DNA of 60,960 nt, from the NCBI GenBank assembly GCA_964348225.1, contig CAYGBM010000025.1:1-60960 (forward strand), written 5' to 3'. The notes under the pieces are model-generated. The model worked only from the letters and a program-made list of their open reading frames with translations. It did no database searches and was not told the origin of the DNA. This document shows, piece after piece, positions 31,391-41,336 of this stretch; position 1 is the stretch's first letter; each line of letters begins with the position of its first letter. The position numbers were made by a program, and so were the translations under genes. Source of the stretch: CAYGBM01 sp964348225. GTDB lineage: Bacteria; Patescibacteriota; Minisyncoccia; Minisyncoccales; CG1-02-41-26.

Positions 31391-32887
31391 ATGGTTAAAA
31401 AATATCTTAAAAAGTATGTCTTTCCGATTATCTTCCGTCCTCAAGAGATATTTTTCAAAAACCTAGGATTAAAACAAACCATTCTTAAGAATACATCTTG
31501 GTTGGCAATTTCTGAAATTATTACCAGTGTTTTGAAGTTCTTTTTATTTGTTTATATTGCTCGCATCTTAGGGGCTACTGGTTATGGTAAGTTTGGGTTC
31601 TCGCTGGCTTTTGTTGGTTTGTTTAGTATATTGGCTGATTTGGGTGTGACTAAAATTATTAATCGTGAATTTGCTAAAGACAAAGAAAAAGAAAGGGATT
31701 TCCCTGCCATTCTTTCTTTAAAGCTTCTTTTAAGCTTATTAACAATATTTTTAATTTTTGTTTTCTCTTTTTTCGTTACTCAAGAACCAGCTATTAGAAA
31801 GATTATTTGGGTGCTTGGGATTTTTGTTTTAAGTGAATATTTTTTAAAGACATTCGCTGTGTTTTTTCGCAGCCGGCAGCGGATGGAATATCAGGCTTTT
31901 TCAGATATTTTCAAAGTGATACTGATTACCGGCCTTGGGCTTCTTGTTCTTTTTTTTGTTCCTTCCCTTAAAAACCTAACCTTAAGCTACCTTTTTGCCG
32001 GTTTGTTTTCCTTGATGCTCGTGGCTGCTATTTTCCATTTCAAGGTTTTTTCTCTTAAGCCTGTTTTTGACAAATCAATCTGGCTTAATTATTTAACAAT
32101 GTCTTGGCCCTTAGTTTTTATGGCGGTTTTGGGCAAGATTTACGTTAATATCGATTCCATTACAATGGGTTATCTGGGTCAGATTACCCAAACAGGTTGG
32201 TACAATGCCGCCCAAAGGATTTCTGTAATAGCAGTAGTGCCAGCAGGTCTTGTTTCAATGAGCTTTTTCCCTGCCCTCAGCAAACTTTTCAAAGAGTCAA
32301 AGGAGAGATTCCAAAGGGCCTGCAATTTTTTTATTGAAAGTATGATTTTCTTAGCAGCCCCGCTTTTGGTAGGGGGAATAGTGTTAGCCGTTAAAATAAT
32401 AGATTTTATTTACGACCCCAGCTTTTTCCCTGCCATCCTTGCTTTTCAGATTTTACTTGCTGGTCATGTGGTTCAATTTTTAGCCAGCCCTTTTAGCCAT
32501 ACATTGTTAATTGCCAACCATCAAAAGAAACTTTTTTTCATTGCGCTTTTCTCTACGCTCTTAAACGTGGTTTTAAATCTAATTCTTATTCCTAAATACT
32601 CTCTTTACGGCGCTGCCATTGCCACCTTTTCTGCTTTTATGTTGAATCTTTTTTTGGTTATCATTATTAGCCTAAGGTATACTAAAATCAAACCTTTTAA
32701 TTCCGGTTTGATTCCTCCTCTTTTCGCTGCTGTGTTTTCTGCCCTCTTAATGGGTTTTGTTATTTCTCAAGTCAAGATTCTCAATCTCCATGTTATTTAC
32801 AGCATCCTGATTGGTGCTTGCATTTATGTTAGTTGCTTTTTAATCTTTAAAATCTTAGGAAAGCGTGTTATGCTAAAAAAGCCTTAA
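31391..32887 (+). CDS. wzx: Wzx-type polysaccharide flippase
   Basis: A 498-aa membrane protein with 12 to 14 predicted helices and the MATE/MOP-like start (NTSWLAISEIITSVLKFFL, IARILGATGYGKFGFSLAF). It likely flips undecaprenyl-diphosphate repeat units across the membrane. It lies between the sulfur-activation genes and the nonulosonate genes, with a hairpin cluster instead of a normal leader. Confidence 0.87.
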   Translation: MVKKYLKKYVFPIIFRPQEIFFKNLGLKQTILKNTSWLAISEIITSVLKFFLFVYIARILGATGYGKFGFSLAFVGLFSILADLGVTKIINREFAKDKEKERDFPAILSLKLLLSLLTIFLIFVFSFFVTQEPAIRKIIWVLGIFVLSEYFLKTFAVFFRSRQRMEYQAFSDIFKVILITGLGLLVLFFVPSLKNLTLSYLFAGLFSLMLVAAIFHFKVFSLKPVFDKSIWLNYLTMSWPLVFMAVLGKIYVNIDSITMGYLGQITQTGWYNAAQRISVIAVVPAGLVSMSFFPALSKLFKESKERFQRACNFFIESMIFLAAPLLVGGIVLAVKIIDFIYDPSFFPAILAFQILLAGHVVQFLASPFSHTLLIANHQKKLFFIALFSTLLNVVLNLILIPKYSLYGAAIATFSAFMLNLFLVIIISLRYTKIKPFNSGLIPPLFAAVFSALLMGFVISQVKILNLHVIYSILIGACIYVSCFLIFKILGKRVMLKKP

Positions 32888-32917
32888 TTATAAGCAAAAC
32901 TTCTTTTTCTGAGAACT

Positions 32918-34528
32918 GTGCTCAAGGTCTTTTCTGAAAATATAAACTTTTTTTTAGACTTGATAAGAATTATCACCAGTGAGATATTTGGCTTTTTGCG
33001 TTTTTTTGGATTTAAGAACCCCAACTTAAAAAGATTGTTTAAGCTGGAAGAAAGAGCAGAAGCAAAGAGATTATTGATTGTTAGTTTAACGAATACAAAC
33101 TTCAGCATAAATATAGAGTCTTTATTTGCTAAATATTTTAACCTAGAAGGATATAAGGTTTTTTTTCTGACAAATTTCAAATACAAGAAAGCGGTAAAGA
33201 CATTTCGGGCGATAGAGGGAAAGACTATTTATCATCATTTTATTTATCTTAAAAAAGGAATTAAATCCCTATTTAAAAGATTGCCGGTGGTTAGCGACCC
33301 TCAAGGTGTTAAAAATTTTTGCTACAAAAATATAAATATCGGAATTGGAGTTTACAGCACCTTATCCAGAAAATTAAGATTGGGAAAACTTGACTTTTCT
33401 GATAAAAAAACAAAAAGGTTAGCAAATAGATATCTACGAAGGTCAGCTGTTTATCTGGAAGCAGCAAAAGAGATACTTGGCAGAACAAAACCTGACTTAA
33501 TTTTAGCTTTGGAAAAAGGATACATGGGGCACAGTGAAATTTTTAATTTAGCTGTGGAGCAAGGCATTGACTTTATTCAATGGTGTGGCTGCCAAGAGGT
33601 AAATGCCCTAATATTTAAAAGATATAATAAGCAAAATAAGAGAGAGCCCCCATTTTCGGTTTCTTCAAAAACCTGGAATAGATTTTTGAGCCTTCCTTGG
33701 AATGAGAAATATCGAAAAGAGGTGTACGAAGCTTTTGACAGGGGATACTTAAAACAAGATTGGTTTTGGTATAAGGATCTGTCGGGAATCTCCAAGTTTA
33801 TCAGCAAAGAAGAACTCATTAAAAAATATAATCTCAATCCTGAAAAGAAGATAGCGATTTTATTCTCTCATGTACTCTGGGATGCAAATTTATTTTATGG
33901 TAAAGATTTATTTGAGCAGGGCTTTGAAGAATGGTTAATTGAGAGCATCAAAGTGATGGTAAAGAATAAGAATATTAATTGGTTGATTAAAATCCACCAG
34001 GCTAATAAAATAAAGTTTTTTTTAGAAAAGACGAAAGATGAGTATCGAGAAAATAAGGCAATAAAAGAAAATTTTGGAGAAATTCCAGAAAATATAAAAA
34101 TTATTTATCCAGAAGATGAGATAAATCCTTATTCTTTGTTCAAAATAATCGATTATGGTATTACGGTTAGAGGTACTATCGGGACCGAATTGCCTTGTTT
34201 GGGATTGCCGGTGTTGACTGCTGGCACAGGTCGTTATTCAGGCAGGGGGTTTACCATCGATTCTTCTCAGAAATCAGAATACCTGGAAAAATTGGCTCAT
34301 TTAGAAGATTTTCCAAAACTGAAAGAAGAGCAAATAAGATTAGCTATATTGCACACTTATATTCTTTTTAAATTAAGGCCTTTAAAGTTTTCAAGCTTTG
34401 AAGACAAGCGCTCGAGCAAAGGCAACGATATTGGCATAAACATTGAAAGCCCAGAACAAGGAGAAGATTTTCTGAGGTTTGTTAATTGGGCAAGTAAAAC
34501 AAAAGAAGAAGATTTTTTAATAACTTAA
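32918..34528 (+). CDS. Capsule-type polysaccharide protein (GT-B-like), uncertain
   Basis: A 536-aa protein beginning with GTG at 32918. The C-terminal half looks like a GT-B nucleotide-sugar site: ILFSHVLWDANLFYG, WLIKIHQANKIKFF and TVRGTIGTELPCLGLPVLT. This resembles KpsC/KpsS- or TagF-type proteins that use CMP- or lipid-linked sugars. The N-terminal half is poorly recognisable. Next to NeuC- and NeuB-like genes it could add the nonulosonic acid, but that is inference. Confidence 0.6.
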   Translation: MLKVFSENINFFLDLIRIITSEIFGFLRFFGFKNPNLKRLFKLEERAEAKRLLIVSLTNTNFSINIESLFAKYFNLEGYKVFFLTNFKYKKAVKTFRAIEGKTIYHHFIYLKKGIKSLFKRLPVVSDPQGVKNFCYKNINIGIGVYSTLSRKLRLGKLDFSDKKTKRLANRYLRRSAVYLEAAKEILGRTKPDLILALEKGYMGHSEIFNLAVEQGIDFIQWCGCQEVNALIFKRYNKQNKREPPFSVSSKTWNRFLSLPWNEKYRKEVYEAFDRGYLKQDWFWYKDLSGISKFISKEELIKKYNLNPEKKIAILFSHVLWDANLFYGKDLFEQGFEEWLIESIKVMVKNKNINWLIKIHQANKIKFFLEKTKDEYRENKAIKENFGEIPENIKIIYPEDEINPYSLFKIIDYGITVRGTIGTELPCLGLPVLTAGTGRYSGRGFTIDSSQKSEYLEKLAHLEDFPKLKEEQIRLAILHTYILFKLRPLKFSSFEDKRSSKGNDIGINIESPEQGEDFLRFVNWASKTKEEDFLIT

Positions 34529-34532
34529 AAAT

Positions 34533-35675
34533 ATGAGGAAAATTTGCGTAATCTCTGGTAAAAGAGGGGGGTTTAATGCCCTAATACCGACAATGCGGCT
34601 GATTGAAAAGGACGCTAAGCTTAAGCTTCAGCTTGTTTTAACTGATATGCATTTGAGCAGGCAGTTTGGCTACACTATCCGTGAGGCTGAGAAATGGTTT
34701 AAGGTTGCAGAAACAATTCCCCTAGGACAAAAAGATGACTCTCCGCAAAGCAGAACAGAGGCCTTGGGCGAAGCCTTGAAAAAGATGGCTGGAACTTTTG
34801 CTATCTTGGAGCCAGATATTGTTTTGCTGTTAGGGGACAGAAGCGAAACAGTGGTGGCTGCTTTTGCTGCTTTGCAGTTGAGAATTCCGATAGCCCATAT
34901 CCAAGGCGGTGAGATTTCAGGCAATATAGATGGCATTCAAAGGCATGCTATTACTAAATTAGCCCATTTGCATTTTACGGAAACAAGGAAAGCAGCTGAA
35001 AGGGTAATAATGCTGGGCGAGGAGAAATGGAGAGTATTTTTTACAGGAGCGCCCTATGTTGATTTTATTAAGCAAAAGCTTTATTCTTCACCAGATGTTG
35101 TTCAGCAAAAATTTAATTTGCAACCAAAAGAGAAATTTCTGCTTTGCTTGCAGCATCCAGTAACCACTGAACCGGAAAAGTCATATCAACAAATGAAAGA
35201 AACAATCAAAGCCTTAAGAGCATTTCCTTACCGTTCTATTTTAGTTTATCCTTGCTCTGACCAGGGCTATCAGGGTATTGTTTCAGTTATTGAACAAGCA
35301 AGAGCAGAGAAGAAGTTCTCAATTTATAAAAATATTCCAGCCCCTGATTTTCTGGGCTTGGAGAACTTGGCTTCAGCCTTGGTTGGTAATTCAAGCGCTG
35401 GCATTTACGAGGCGCCTTATTTGCATCTGCCAGCTGTTAATATTGGCAAACGTCAACAGGGCAGGGAAAGAGAAAACAACGTTATTGATGTGCCTCACGA
35501 GGCGGCAGCAATCATCAAAGCGATTGAAAGGATAATCTCTTCTGCTCAATTCAAAAAGCAATTGAAGCAGTTAAAATATATTTACGGCAGAGGTGATGCT
35601 TGCTCCAAGATTGTTAAGGCTTTAAAAGAAGTAAAGCTGGACAACAAGCTTTTTGAGAAAAAATTGACTTTTTGA
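34533..35675 (+). CDS. neuC: NeuC-like UDP-GlcNAc 2-epimerase (hydrolysing)
   Basis: A 380-aa UDP-HexNAc 2-epimerase family protein: ISGKRGGFNALIPTMRLI, LLGDRSETVVAAFAA and HIQGGEISGNIDG. Its conserved glutamate and histidine regions (TETRKAAERVIMLGE; LVGNSSAGIYEAP) match the hydrolysing NeuC/LegG group rather than WecB. It would give ManNAc or a related sugar for nonulosonate synthesis by the NeuB-like enzyme at 36675. It starts four bases after the previous stop. Confidence 0.87.
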   Translation: MRKICVISGKRGGFNALIPTMRLIEKDAKLKLQLVLTDMHLSRQFGYTIREAEKWFKVAETIPLGQKDDSPQSRTEALGEALKKMAGTFAILEPDIVLLLGDRSETVVAAFAALQLRIPIAHIQGGEISGNIDGIQRHAITKLAHLHFTETRKAAERVIMLGEEKWRVFFTGAPYVDFIKQKLYSSPDVVQQKFNLQPKEKFLLCLQHPVTTEPEKSYQQMKETIKALRAFPYRSILVYPCSDQGYQGIVSVIEQARAEKKFSIYKNIPAPDFLGLENLASALVGNSSAGIYEAPYLHLPAVNIGKRQQGRERENNVIDVPHEAAAIIKAIERIISSAQFKKQLKQLKYIYGRGDACSKIVKALKEVKLDNKLFEKKLTF

Positions 35676-35706
35676 ACATCTTGTTTTATATTAATAAACA
35701 CAAGTA

Positions 35707-36666
35707 ATGAAATTAACAAGAAATATGAAAAAGCATCTAAAGGCATTGGTTACTGGAGGAAGCGGATTTATTGGGAGCCATCTTACAGAGAGGTTAATCA
35801 AAGAGGGGTGGTCGGTGTCTGTTCTTGACCAAGCTGATTTTCCTGAAAAGAAACTGCTATCTGAGATTAACCATATAAAACAGGACTTGAAAGATTTTGA
35901 TAAGGTAAAAGAAGCAATAGAGGAGCTCCGACCCGATTATATTTTCCACTTAGCAGCTATTCCAGCAGTATGGCGTTCAATCAAAGATCCCTTAGCCACG
36001 ATAAACAATAATGTGTTAAGCACCCTCAATGTCCTGGAGGCGGTGAGGCAGGTTGGAGGGGTGAAAAGAGTGGTTTTGGTTTCTTCTGCTGCTGTTTATG
36101 GAGCAAGAGGCGAAAATACAAATGAAGCGCTTGCTGAATTACGACAAACTAACATCTTGAATCCCTATGCTCTTTCTAAGAAATGGCTGGAGGATTTGGG
36201 CAAGCTGTGGGCTTCAAAAGAGATTTGGCAGGCGGTACCGAATGTTTCCCTTCGCTACTTTAATGTTTACGGACCCCGCCAACCAAGAGAAGCGGGCTAT
36301 GCCACCTGCATTGAAAGGTTTCTTTATTTCTGGCGGAACAAACAGCCCTTCACAATCGTGCCAGACGGCAATCAAAGAAGGGATTTTATCAGCGTGTTTG
36401 ATGTGGTTGAAGCCACCATTAGAGCCGCTCTTTCAAACAAAGTGGAAAATGGCGACATCTTCAATATTGGCAGTGGCAAAAATTACAGCGTCTTGGAAGT
36501 GGCTGATATTATCGGGGGCAAGGATTATCCCAAGGTTTTTATTGAAAAAAGGCCGGGAGAAGCCAGGAGTGTTTTAGCTGATATCAGCAAAGCTAGACGG
36601 GTTTTGGGCTGGCAACCGAAGATCCCACTGGAACAGGGCTTGGAGCAGCTCAAATCTAAAAGATAG
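35707..36666 (+). CDS. NAD-dependent epimerase/dehydratase (SDR)
   Basis: A 319-aa SDR with VTGGSGFIGSHLTERL, SSAAVYG and the YALSK active-site Tyr-Lys, plus RYFNVYGPRQP. It is in the UDP-glucose-epimerase/dehydratase group. It lies between NeuC- and NeuB-like genes, so it may act on the UDP-sugar precursor. ATG codons at 35707 and 35725 are both possible starts. Confidence 0.82.
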   Translation: MKLTRNMKKHLKALVTGGSGFIGSHLTERLIKEGWSVSVLDQADFPEKKLLSEINHIKQDLKDFDKVKEAIEELRPDYIFHLAAIPAVWRSIKDPLATINNNVLSTLNVLEAVRQVGGVKRVVLVSSAAVYGARGENTNEALAELRQTNILNPYALSKKWLEDLGKLWASKEIWQAVPNVSLRYFNVYGPRQPREAGYATCIERFLYFWRNKQPFTIVPDGNQRRDFISVFDVVEATIRAALSNKVENGDIFNIGSGKNYSVLEVADIIGGKDYPKVFIEKRPGEARSVLADISKARRVLGWQPKIPLEQGLEQLKSKR

Positions 36667-36674
36667 GTCAGACT

Positions 36675-37736
36675 ATGGGAACTAAAAAAACAGTTAATCT
36701 TGCGGGGAGAGAGGTTGGCTATGGCCAGCCTATTTATATTGTAGCTGAAGGCGGGGTTACCAACTTTGGTTCTCTTGATATAGCCAAAAGACAGGCAATT
36801 GAAGCTCGAAGAGTTGAGGCTGACGTGATTAAATATCAGGCGGCTGTTGTGTCCGATTTGGTCAGTAAAAAAGTAAGCAAGCGTTTAGTTAAAGAGCTGG
36901 GATATGATTGGTATCAAAGACTGGCTTACAAGCATATGAGTTTTGCTCAACTGAGAGAACTTTTTGATTTTTGCTCTCGCTTGGAAATGCCTATTTTTGC
37001 GTGTCCTCACGATGAGAAAAGTTTGAATTTTTTAACAGACGAGCTCAAGATGCCCTTTATCAAGGTTGGCTCTGGGGAGGCTCACAATTTTGAATTTTTA
37101 AAAAAAGTAGCTCAAAAGCAAAGACCAGTGATTATAGCTTTTGGCATGCAAAGCGAAAAAGAGATATTAGAAGCAATCAAGGTTTTAAGAGAAGAGGGGG
37201 CTTTGGGTATTATTGCTTTGCATTGTGTTACAATTTATCCAACACCAGCTAAAATAGCTAATCTTAGTCGGATGATTAGGCTGCAGAATATTTTAGATGT
37301 ACCAGTTGGCATTTCTGACCACACTGTTGGCTGGCATATTCCTTTGGCAGCAGCAGCCTTGGGAGCGAGGGTAATTGAAAAACATTTTACTTTTGACAAG
37401 AGCGATTTGAGGTCTTTGGATAATGCGGGTGCTCTCTTACCCAATGAATTTGCTAAGATGGTTTCTCAAATAAGGGAGATTGAGAAGGCAATGAGTAATT
37501 TGTCTGAGGAAGAATTTCTAAGAATTATCCAGCGAAGCCGGCATTGGGCCGGACAGAGCTTAATTGCCAAAGAAGATATTCCTCCTGGCGCTTTTATAAC
37601 CGCTGATGTTGTTTGTTATAAAAGGCCATTGAAAGGCGGCTTGGAGCCTGACCAACTTGGTTTAATTTTGGGCAAAAAAGCAAAGAAGCTAATTGAGAAG
37701 GATGAGCAAATCACCTTTGATTATCTGGAGGGATAA
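36675..37736 (+). CDS. neuB: NeuB-family nonulosonate synthase
   Basis: A 353-aa enzyme condensing PEP with a ManNAc-like sugar. The TIM-barrel part has YIVAEGGVTNFGSLDIA, KYQAA, KVGSGEAHNFEFLKKVA and the metal/His block GISDHTVGW, then EKHFTFDKSD. The C-terminal SAF (antifreeze-like) domain is about 290-353 (AKEDIPPGAFITADVVC). Whether the product is sialic, legionaminic or another nonulosonic acid cannot be told. Confidence 0.9.
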   Translation: MGTKKTVNLAGREVGYGQPIYIVAEGGVTNFGSLDIAKRQAIEARRVEADVIKYQAAVVSDLVSKKVSKRLVKELGYDWYQRLAYKHMSFAQLRELFDFCSRLEMPIFACPHDEKSLNFLTDELKMPFIKVGSGEAHNFEFLKKVAQKQRPVIIAFGMQSEKEILEAIKVLREEGALGIIALHCVTIYPTPAKIANLSRMIRLQNILDVPVGISDHTVGWHIPLAAAALGARVIEKHFTFDKSDLRSLDNAGALLPNEFAKMVSQIREIEKAMSNLSEEEFLRIIQRSRHWAGQSLIAKEDIPPGAFITADVVCYKRPLKGGLEPDQLGLILGKKAKKLIEKDEQITFDYLEG

Positions 37737-37783
37737 TTTATTAGACCAAAAGAGGATTCTTGTCTGTTGGCAAAAAGCAAAAT

Positions 37784-39829
37784 ATGAATGCAAGCTCTTC
37801 AAAAACAATTATCTATCTATGTGATTTAACCCATATTTTTCACAATCAGGGAGCTTTAAACGGCATCCCTCTGGGCATTGGCTGTATTTCGTCTTTCTTG
37901 AACAAAAGCCTCGGCAACGTCGAGGTGAATTTGTTTAAGTTCCCGCAAGACCTTAATAGAGCCCTGAAACAGCAGATCCCTGATATTATTGGCTTTAGCA
38001 ATTATGTTTGGAACTTGCATTTAAGCTATAAGTTTGCTGAAGAGATAAAGAAGATTAAGAAAGAAACAGTGGTAGTTTTTGGTGGCCCAAATTATCCGCG
38101 CGATAAACGAGCAAGAGAGGAATTTCTCAATGATTTCTCAGCCATTGATTTTTATGTAAAAAAGGAAGGAGAAAAGGCATTTGCCATTTTAGTTGAACAT
38201 TTGATTAAAAACAACCTATCAGTTGAGAAAGTTAAAGCCAGTAATTTGCAGAGTGTTGATTTTTTGAGCAATAATAGACTAGTAGAAACCACGCTTCTGC
38301 CAAGAATAAAGAGCCTGGGAGAGATTCGTTCGCCCTATGTTTTGGGCCTCTTAGATGAGTTTTTAGATAGAGGCATGATTCCCTTGATTCAAACAGACAG
38401 GGGATGTCCTTTTAGCTGCGCTTATTGTTGTGAAGGCGAACCTTACTATTGTTTAAGAGCAGTAAGGCCTACAGAGCAGATTAAAGAAGAAATAGAGTAT
38501 ATTGCCCGTTGGGCAGAGAAGCTCCATGGTTTATTCATTGCTAATTCAAATTTTGGCATGTATCCCGAGGATTTAGAAACAGCCAGAGAGATAGCTAAGG
38601 TGAAGAGAGAAACCGGCTGGCCTGATTATATCAATGTAGCTACTGGAAAAGAAAACAAAGAGTTGGTTGTAGAGGTTACTGATGTGTTAGAGGGTATGTT
38701 GAGGGTTAGTGCCTCAGTGCAATCAACCGATGAGGAGGTATTAGCCAGCATTAAAAGAAGAAATGTTCCCATGGAAGTTATTGCTCGGATGGCTGAGAAA
38801 TCAAAGATAATCGGTAGCAATACCTATTCAGAGGTCATTATCGCTTTGCCCCAAGACAGCAAAGCCAAGTTTCTTAAAAGCGTTCAAGATGTGATTGAGT
38901 TTGGCTTGAACTATGTTCTGGTTTACACCTTAATGCTTTTGAGTGGTTCTGAGCTTGATACGGAAAAAGTCCGTGAGCAATATGGTATTGTTTCAAAATA
39001 TCGGGTGCCACCGAGATGCTTTGGCAAATATACTGTTTTCGGTAAAGAGTTTAGTATTGGTGAAGTTGAAAAAGTCGCTGTTGCTAACACCACGTTAAGT
39101 TTTAAAGATTATTTAACCTGTCGAGTGTTTTTTCTGGTTGTGAATTTATTCTACAACCATGGTATTTTTGAAGAATTAGTTTTTCTGCTGAAACGAAACG
39201 GCATTTCTATTTTTCAGTGGCTGCGGGAAATTTTTAAGCTCATTGTCAAAGGCAGCGACTATCCCAGAATAAAAGAATTATTCAGCGATTTTCTTAGAGA
39301 AACAAAAGAGGAGCTTTGGGATTCTAAAGAGGAGCTTTTGGCTTTTCTGTCTGAAAAAAGCAACATTGAAAAATACATAAAAGGCGAGCTGGGGAGCAAT
39401 TTAGCTTATAAGTATCAGGTGTTGGCATTGGTCAGATACAGCCGGCCTCTACATGAGATTGCTTTCCGGGCAGCTGAAAAGCTTATTTTCTCCAAAACAC
39501 AGGTGTCAGATAGGCAGCTTTTAAGAGAATTTTTAAAAGAACTGAAAAAATTCAACATTGCTAAGAAAGAGGATCCGTTTGATTTCAAGAGAAGCGAGGT
39601 TTTAGAATTCAATTTTGATTTCATTCGGTTCGGGCAGTTGATGAGTTCAGGTTTCTCGATAAACGATTCAAAAGCAAAGACAAGTATTAGGTTTTCCCAC
39701 AATAAAGAGCAAAAAGAGAATTTGGAAAGATACTTAAGATTATACGGTGATGATGTTGTGGGCATTTCTCTTATTCTTTCAAAAATATATATTAAAAAAA
39801 TATTCAGAGAAGCAGCAAAAATCCCTTGA
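37784..39829 (+). CDS. B12-binding-type radical SAM protein
   Basis: A 681-aa protein. The N-terminal region (GIGCISSFLNKSL, IIGFSNYVWNLHLSYKFAEE, VFGGPNYP) has the fold pattern of cobalamin-binding radical SAM proteins but lacks an obvious Asp-x-His-x-x-Gly cobalamin ligand. The radical SAM core has GCPFSCAYCCEG with Cys208, Cys212 and Cys215 binding the iron-sulfur cluster. The long C-terminal half (about 450-681) has no known motif. It may carry out an unusual C-methylation, epimerisation or sugar rearrangement. The ATG at 37784 is chosen over a TTG at 37760. Confidence 0.8.
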   Translation: MNASSSKTIIYLCDLTHIFHNQGALNGIPLGIGCISSFLNKSLGNVEVNLFKFPQDLNRALKQQIPDIIGFSNYVWNLHLSYKFAEEIKKIKKETVVVFGGPNYPRDKRAREEFLNDFSAIDFYVKKEGEKAFAILVEHLIKNNLSVEKVKASNLQSVDFLSNNRLVETTLLPRIKSLGEIRSPYVLGLLDEFLDRGMIPLIQTDRGCPFSCAYCCEGEPYYCLRAVRPTEQIKEEIEYIARWAEKLHGLFIANSNFGMYPEDLETAREIAKVKRETGWPDYINVATGKENKELVVEVTDVLEGMLRVSASVQSTDEEVLASIKRRNVPMEVIARMAEKSKIIGSNTYSEVIIALPQDSKAKFLKSVQDVIEFGLNYVLVYTLMLLSGSELDTEKVREQYGIVSKYRVPPRCFGKYTVFGKEFSIGEVEKVAVANTTLSFKDYLTCRVFFLVVNLFYNHGIFEELVFLLKRNGISIFQWLREIFKLIVKGSDYPRIKELFSDFLRETKEELWDSKEELLAFLSEKSNIEKYIKGELGSNLAYKYQVLALVRYSRPLHEIAFRAAEKLIFSKTQVSDRQLLREFLKELKKFNIAKKEDPFDFKRSEVLEFNFDFIRFGQLMSSGFSINDSKAKTSIRFSHNKEQKENLERYLRLYGDDVVGISLILSKIYIKKIFREAAKIP

Positions 39830-39880
39830 TTTCCAAGCTCAATTGTTTTAGTATTGAAATTGAACTATCAACTGTTGCTT

Positions 39881-41308
39881 ATGAAAAAAATTCTTTGTTT
39901 AATCCCAGCCAAAGGGGAGTCAGGTGAGATTGAAAAAAAGAATATCACCCCTATTTCGGGTAGGCCAATGATAGAGTATGCTTTTGATGCGGTTAAGAAA
40001 AGCCGTCTCGTTAATCGTATTGTTTTAAGCACTGATGACGAAGAAATTGCAGAAATTGCCAGAAAAAACGGCATAGAAGTGCCTTTTAAAAGACCAGAAG
40101 AATTAGCCACTGACCAAACACCAATGATTCCGGTTTTAAAGCATGCCTTAAACACCTTGAAGGAAAAAGAGGGGTATTGGCCTGATTTTGTTTTGCTCGT
40201 TCAGCCCAACTCGCCCCTTATTAGACCAGAGCAGATTGACCAGGCATTACAAACATTAATGGAAAAAGAGGTGGATTCAGTGGAAACAGTAACTGAAGTG
40301 CCCACTATCTTTCATCCTTATAGCATACGTTATATTAGCCAGCAGGGCTACACCCAGTTTTTAATGCCAGCAGAAAGGGAAAAGTATGCCTTGGAGGGCG
40401 GAAAAAAACCTAGGTTTTATGCTATCGGCAACCTCTTTGCTTTCAAACCAGAAAATATTTTTGAAACAGATACTATCCAGGGGCGGATTTCGTTCCCTAT
40501 TGTTATAGATAGAAAAAGCGCTTTTGGCGTTAAAGATCCCTTAGATCATTTCTTTGCTGAGCATTTCTTTGAGAACTTTAAAGACAAGATAGACCACTCA
40601 AAAGAAGTGATTTCTCAAGCAGTAAAAAAATACAGAAATATTGCGGTTGCCTGTTCTTTTGGCAAAGATAGTATGGCTACGGTTCATTTAGCAAGGGAAG
40701 TAGCCCCCAACATACCGGTTTTTTGTATAACAACAACCTATAAACCCCAAGAGACGCTTAGTTATGCTGTTCAAATGAATAAGGAAATGAATTTGAACAT
40801 AACTGCTTATATTGTAAGTAAAGAGGTACCTGTTGTTTTCAAACAAGCAGGCGTTAAAACAGTGCTTTTGGATAGCGAGGAATTTGATAGGGCTCTTTCT
40901 TCATGCGAAAAAGAACACGGCAAGATGCTTTACGAGGTTAACCCTGATTTTTGCTGCGAGCTCTTGAAGGTAAACCCAACAAAAGAAGCGGTTAAAAACC
41001 TTGATGCTTGGATTGCAGGTTTAAGAAGAGACGAGGGCTATTCCCGTCGCAGTTATCAAGAGATTGAAACTCAAGGAGATTTGGTTAAGATAAACCCAAT
41101 CTTGGAGTGGTCAGAGCTTGATGTTTGGCGGTATTTGGCTCTTTATAATATTCCAGCAAACCCTCTTTATCAAAAGGGTTATCGCAGTTTAGGGTGTGCT
41201 CCCTGCAGTAAAATTATCAGTGATGAGCAGCCCGAAAGAGCTGGCAGATGGCAAAATACAAGCAAGTGTGGAGGAGAGTGTGGTATTCACACTAAAAGGT
41301 TGAAATAA
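39881..41308 (+). CDS. Fusion: degenerate NeuA domain + CysH-type APS reductase
   Basis: A 475-aa two-domain protein. Residues 1 to about 230 are a close paralogue of the NeuA at 43493 but have lost key residues. The CTP loop reads AKGESGEIEKKN instead of ARGGSKRLPKKN (Arg to Lys, Lys to Gly), and the metal-binding DID near the end of the domain is GVK (215-219 read FGVKD). Residues about 245-475 are a CysH domain: SFGKDS, the Cys pair DFCCE (358-359), GCAPC (439, 442), and the catalytic ECGIH (Cys467). The four cysteines fit a [4Fe-4S] cluster, as in APS reductases. It lies 28 bases before sqdB, so it may make sulfite for it. The ATG at 39881 is preferred over a TTG at 39854. Confidence 0.85.
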   Translation: MKKILCLIPAKGESGEIEKKNITPISGRPMIEYAFDAVKKSRLVNRIVLSTDDEEIAEIARKNGIEVPFKRPEELATDQTPMIPVLKHALNTLKEKEGYWPDFVLLVQPNSPLIRPEQIDQALQTLMEKEVDSVETVTEVPTIFHPYSIRYISQQGYTQFLMPAEREKYALEGGKKPRFYAIGNLFAFKPENIFETDTIQGRISFPIVIDRKSAFGVKDPLDHFFAEHFFENFKDKIDHSKEVISQAVKKYRNIAVACSFGKDSMATVHLAREVAPNIPVFCITTTYKPQETLSYAVQMNKEMNLNITAYIVSKEVPVVFKQAGVKTVLLDSEEFDRALSSCEKEHGKMLYEVNPDFCCELLKVNPTKEAVKNLDAWIAGLRRDEGYSRRSYQEIETQGDLVKINPILEWSELDVWRYLALYNIPANPLYQKGYRSLGCAPCSKIISDEQPERAGRWQNTSKCGGECGIHTKRLK

Positions 41309-41336
41309 GCTAAGCGGTACATAAAACAAAAATAGT

